Positions 46,901 to 52,900 of a stretch of DNA of 64,000 nucleotides are shown piece by piece. Position numbers and translations under genes: made by a program. Origin of the DNA: Saccharina japonica. Taxonomy: Eukaryota; Sar; Phaeophyceae; Laminariales; Laminariaceae. Location: NCBI GenBank assembly GCA_008828725.1, contig MEHQ01003762.1, positions 1 through 64,000 of the forward strand, in the 5' to 3' direction. Every line of letters begins with the position of its first letter. The stretch's first letter is position 1. The notes beneath the pieces were generated by a model. It did no database searches. It saw only the letters and a program-made list of their open reading frames with translations, and was not told where the DNA came from.

Positions 46901-49900
46901 TAGGGGTTGGGGTTTAGGAAGGGAAGTTTCGTTAGCATCATGAGATCAGAGTGCGGGCACCAACGACAGAGTGCACACCAACGCCAACACAAACACCAAC
47001 AGTAACACCAACACCAGCGCACTACCAACCCCAGCACTAGCACCAACACACGCACCAACACCAACACCAAAAACAATACAAATACTGACACCACAAAAAA
47101 ACGGACAAAGGCCCGGACTGCCCCACCGTGGGCTTAATACACCGATCCAGAGTTGCGCCGATTTAGAGCCAGCCCAGAAACAACAAAAAACGACCTATTC
47201 CACTCTCACACCATTCAGCAAAATTATACCATATGTAGCCTTACCTCAATGACCTTTTTGACCTGGACGGCGTTTTTTGTCGGGACTCGCATAGCGGTCA
47301 GGAGGGCTGCCACCCAGTGAGGCGCCACGGGAATGGCTTGAACGTGAGTCAAGAACCTGGAACCAGACGCACGAAGCGTATAGACACGCAAGACACACAA
47401 GACACACAAGACACACAAGACACACAAGACAGGCAGCCAGACATACATACAGACAGACAGACAGACAGACAAGAAAGACAGACAAGAAAGACAGATGAAC
47501 AGGCAGACACATAAGACACACCTCGGATAGAGCATGATCTACAGTAGATCATCGATTCCTACTTCATGATACTACATCATTCAGGGTATACACATTCCTG
47601 ATATGTACGACCTAGCTCATGCTGCTGGGTCGAAGCCCTACAACCTGCATGGTCTACGTGAGACCATTTTCTGGGATGGGTCTGTACTATGCAGATAGTG
47701 CACAACACCTCGCAACGACAGGTCAGGAACTAGATGATCTACAGCACTAGATTGTCATCTGCATCTGATGTGTGGAAGGTTGGAAGAGAACGAAGGTCAA
47801 AAGCTAGAATGTAAAAACATGAGGACCTGCTGCGAATGTCTTCTTCAATGAGAAGAGTAATCTTTTAGAATTGAGATCGATATATACGATATCGACTGAT
47901 GAAAAACCAAAATCGATGTATACGATTTCGATAATCGATACCAACGTCGAAAACAAATATTTCCACGTCAGCAAAAAAAAAAGAAAAAAAAAACGTCGAG
48001 GCAATGGGATGGAGATAAACACGAACTCAATACGACACATCGACAGCTCGAAATCTCGAGATATCGAAACGTCCGACACATCAAACCTTAACCTTCCTAA
48101 GACACATCGAAATGTTCCATGTATCGAAACTTAAACTTCCGATACGATGTCAAACAGCAGTAGGGTAAAAACTGTACTGGAGGGGTATAATAGAGATGTC
48201 TACCCAAGACAGGGCACGGGCCTGTAAGTTGAACGCAACCCCACCTCTTGATGTTCTGGGACCCGTACTTCGACGATGTTCCCGTGCCAGAGCTGGGCAG
48301 CTTCAGGCCTAGCACGGACGACAGCTGCCCCCCCGTCTTGTAATTGTCCCCTACCCCCGCCACACCGTAACGCGCAATCCTTGCCAAGTTTTCCTGCAGG
48401 CAGTGGTGGGAAGAGATGCGTCAGGATGATACTATTTGTTGTGGTGGGTCCTTGTGGTGGTTGTGATCGGAAGTGTTCGTTGCTGTTGTTATTGTGGTTG
48501 TGTTACTACGGAGGACTTTAGTAAATAGGACCTACGGCACACACAAAAACCCATGTATTTACCTTTTTTTTGCATATTCACTTATTTTTACTATTAATAA
48601 ATATATTTGGTTATATTTACTATGGTCCCCCGTAATAGTTGTGGTTGTGGCTTGTGGCTGTGGTTTTATCATTATCGCCTTGACTGTCCGGATTGCTTGT
48701 TGATTCCTGCCTATCATTTCGGGTAGGTTACCCCCCCTCGCCTCTCGCGCTTCCTGGCGTCGTCACCCGCCCCTTTGTCTGCCTCTTCAACTTTGATCGA
48801 CCATGGAACGAAATTCAACCTAGAATGATGAACACTACGTATGTAATAACAATATGATATATACAAACGCAAGAACATGCGCTAAGCGGCGCTCCGACAA
48901 CAAGTACAAGTCCTACAGCTAGCCTATCTTCGCTAAATTTCAGCCAACTGATTTTAGCCTAGCGGTACGGCCACGGCTCCGCCCGTTGCACTAGTAGCCC
49001 ATACCGACACCAGCAACAGCACAGAGACACCAATATCAACAATAGCAATAGCAGCAACAACGACGACAACAACAACAACAACAACATCAACACAGACAAC
49101 AATCTACAGCCTTCTAGCGACAACACTGGTATATCCACAACCAGCACTACCGACAAGCTCAACACGACAACGCGCGCAAACCCGAGGCACCCCACGAAGG
49201 AACTCCAGAGAGCACCACCGGCACGCCCCTCGCCCACAAAAACAGCAACCACTCGTAGTCGTGCCAAGGATCACCTCCTCCTAATGACGATTATAACACC
49301 GCCAATATCACACCGACAACACCAACGCCAACAGCACCAACACCAACACCAACGCCAACATCAACATCAACACCAACAAGATTGCCAACTCCACCACCAC
49401 GCCAAACACCACAACCCACCACTACCACTACCACAACGCACCCAAACATGAGGCACCACCCCAACGCAACACCCCCAAGAAGAACACCTAAAAAAAACAA
49501 CCGTACGCTGGTACACATCCCACGCCGCACAGAGCTCCTCCTCTCAAAACACAAGAAACAAAAACTCTCACCCGCTCCACGCTCTTCGTGTTCTCCTCGC
49601 GCCACTTCTCCAAGCGCAAGCGCAGCGCCCTCAACACCGCCACATCCGGCTCAGCCTTCCCCACCTCGTCGTCCTCATCCTCATCCTCATCCTCCTCGCT
49701 AGCCTCGCTCGCCGCTCCTGGCCCGCCCTCTTCCCCCTTCCCATCCGCGCCCTTCGCTCCTGCCCCGGCAGACCCGGCTTCAAGCTTCAGCTTTTGCGCG
49801 GCAGCGGTTCCCCTCGCTAGCCCCGCGGCCGCTCTTTCCGCAGCTTGCGCTGCCGCTCTTTCCGCCGCCTTCTCCGCTGCGGCTTCGGCCGCGGCTGCCA

Positions 49901-52900
49901 TCGCGGCTACGCGCGTCGATGTCCCCAGAAGGGCCCGCGCTGGGGTCAGCGAGCCGTCGCGGCCTAGCGACGACCGTCTTCCTGTCCGCCCGGTGGGTGT
50001 CGTTGCTTCTGTCGGCGTTGCCGGCGGGGGCGGCGGCGGCGGTGATGCCGCCGCCGTTGTTGCCGTTGCCTCTGCCCCTGTGGCGGGCGCTGGCGGTGCC
50101 GCTGACGCGGACTCTGTAACTGCCCCGGTCGCTACCGTTGTCGCTGCATCCGAAGCCGACGCTGGCGCCGCGTTCGATGGCGGTGCTTCCGCCTCCCCTG
50201 CTTCCGCCCCTGCCCCCGCGCCTGCCCCCGCCCCTGCCCCCGCCACCCCCGCCGCCACCGGTGGGCTTCCACCTTCTTCTGCCACCGCGGGGCTATCCCC
50301 CGTTGTTGTCGTCGCAGCGGCAGCGGTAGCGGTAGCAGCTGTAGCAGTAGCAGCTTCGCTGTCGAGCCGTAACGCGGTGCCCTCCCCGGTGACGGCCGCC
50401 CCTTCCGCATTAGCCGTACCAACCGCAGCCGCGGCATCACCAGCAGGAGCAGGAGCCGCATCCGGAGCAGCAGCAGCAGCATCCGGAGCAGCAGTAGCTG
50501 TATCAGAAGCAGGAGCCGCAGCGGCATCAGGAGTTGCAACAGTATCAGGAGCAGCAGCAGCGGCCTCAGCAGCGGCCTCAGCAGAAGCCTCAGCAGCAGC
50601 AGCAGCAGCGACCCGAGCAGCCTCCGCTTCAGCAGCAGCCTCCGCCTCCGCCTCCGCCTCCTCCCGCACCTCCGCTTCTGCAGCGGCCTTAGCCTCTGCC
50701 TTAGCGGCAGCCCGGGACGCCACCGACGCCGCCGCCGCCGCTCTCGCCTTCGCCGCCTTCGCCGCCCTAGCCGCAGTCATCGCAGCAACAGCCACCCTAG
50801 AATTAGCCGCCGCCGTAGCAGCCTTAGCCGCGGCTTCGGCCTCAGCCGCCGCGGCAGCCTCGGCCGGGTCAACAACCGGGGTGTCCTCGGCCGCCTCTTC
50901 TTCCCGGTCTTCCCCCGACGCTAGCTTTGCTGATCCCGGTTTCGCTGATCCCGGCTTCGCCGACGCCGGCTTCGCCGCGTCGGTGTCTGTGTCAGCGGCG
51001 CCGCTTGTCTCGCCACCCTCGCCGGCAGCCCCCGACGACCTCCTTTTTCGACCAGGTCGCTTGCCAGAGGCCACGTGCGCCGGTTTCTTCTTGGCCGCGG
51101 CAGGTTTCTTCTTGTTCTTCTTCCTTTGGCACGCCGGGACCTTGTCGGCGTTGCCTGTTCCCTCGGCGGAAGTGACCGTCGTGTGGGCATCATGAAAAAA
51201 AAACGCCGTACCCAGTGTAATTACCACACCACCGTTTGAGGGGCGTGGAGCAAATGTTCAGGAGGGGTAGAGAAGGGAAAAGGGGTAGAGGGACGGGGGG
51301 TAGAGCCAGAGGGGGGGGGGGGGGAGAGAAGAGGGGGGGGGGGAGGAGAGGGGGGGGGGGGGGGGGAAAAAGAGGGGGGGGGGAGGGGGGGGGGGGGGGA
51401 GAGGGCGGGGGGGGGGGGGGGAACAAGGGGGGGGGAGAGGGGGGGGGGGGGGGGGAAAAAGAGGGGGGGGGGAGGGGGGGGGGGGGGGAGAGGGCGGGGG
51501 GGGGGGGGGGAACAAGGGGGGGGGAGAGGGGGGGGGGGGGGGGGAAAAAGAGGGGGGGGGGAGGGGGGGGGGGGGGGAGAGGGCGGGGGGGGGGGGGGGA
51601 ACAAGGGGGGGGGAGAGGGGGGGGGGGGGGGGGAAAAAGAGGGGGGGGGGAGGGGGGGGGGGGGGGAGAGGGCGGGGGGGGGGGGGGGAACAAGGGGGGG
51701 GGAGAGGGGGGGGGGGGGGGGGAAAAAGAGGGGGGGGGGAGGGGGGGGGGGGGGGAGAGGGCGGGGGGGGGGGGGGGAACAAGGGGGGGGGAGAGGGGGG
51801 GGGGGGGGGGGAAAAAGAGGGGGGGGGGAGGGGGGGGGGGGGGGAGAGGGCGGGGGGGGGGGGGGGAACAAGGGGGGGGGAGAGGGGGGGGGGGGGGGGG
51901 AAAAAGAGGGGGGGGGGAGGGGGGGGGGGGGGGAGAGGGCGGGGGGGGGGGGGGGAACAAGGGGGGGGGAGAGGGGGGGGGGGGGGGGGAAAAAGAGGGG
52001 GGGGGGAGGGGGGGGGGGGGGGAGAGGGCGGGGGGGGGGGGGGGAACAAGGGGGGGGGAGAGGGGGGGGGGGGGGGGGAAAAAGAGGGGGGGGGGAGGGG
52101 GGGGGGGGGGGAGAGGGCGGGGGGGGGGGGGGGAGACAGAAGAGAGGGGAGGAGAGGAGATGGGGGGGGAGGGGGTACATGAGGAGGGGTCAGAGGGGAG
52201 AACTGACCATTACATGCGGTACTCCGCAATAAGGCAAGTGTGGGACAAGGAAGTTGAAGCTGCCTTATTGCTACGTTTGCCTTATTCCGATTTAAGGCCA
52301 CAAATGCCTTAACTCGGGAATAAGAGGCCGAAATCGGCCCTTAACGCGGGACAAATCGCTTGCACACCATACCGAGTAGAAAATCGGGAGAAGCCGATTT
52401 GGCTTGCCTTATCTCCAATTGTGCCTTAACAATGACTTGCCTTATAAGGCGGGGTACCCACTTTGAGGCCAAAAAAAGCTTAGGCACGCCAAAAAAGATC
52501 GGTCACTTAGACCGCGGTTTGACCCCTCGACTGACCACCCCTACCACCCCTACATTAAAACCAGTATAATAAGGCAAAATGAGGCCTTAATGCGTTAAAA
52601 AAAGACAAAAAACAAAACAAAAACAAAATACGGTTTCCTCGTACGTAGCACGTTTGCTCACCGGTGATGCTCTCCAGGAAACCAGGTCCGCGCCTGGAGT
52701 CGTGCTGGGCATCAAGCCAGGCGCAAGCGGGGGATTGGTGCTGGGGCTCGATTTTTCCGCCCTTGCCGAGCTTCTTTCGCGCCGCTTTCCCCTGCGCGGC
52801 CTGCCATTATCGCGAATAAATCACCCAAAACCGACCAAAATAGACGGAACCGTAAAAACCATCGAAATCGACGAAACGGACGAAACCGACGAAATCGACC

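Noticed and set aside
47384-47475. Possible CRISPR-like array (regular 10-bp repeats)
   Set aside because: Units are contiguous with no spacers, and the setting is a eukaryotic intron; a simple microsatellite.
49588-51195. Plus-strand 535-codon Ala/Ser/Val-rich frame
   Set aside because: Antisense of the Ala-rich exon 3; GCN codons read as GC-rich on both strands.
51190-52312. Open frames of 250-360 codons on both strands (poly-Pro/Ser/Phe or poly-Gly/Lys/Arg)
   Set aside because: They lie wholly in the 89-bp G-rich satellite, are open in several frames at once because the DNA has almost no T/A pairs that form stops, and have no non-repeat sequence.
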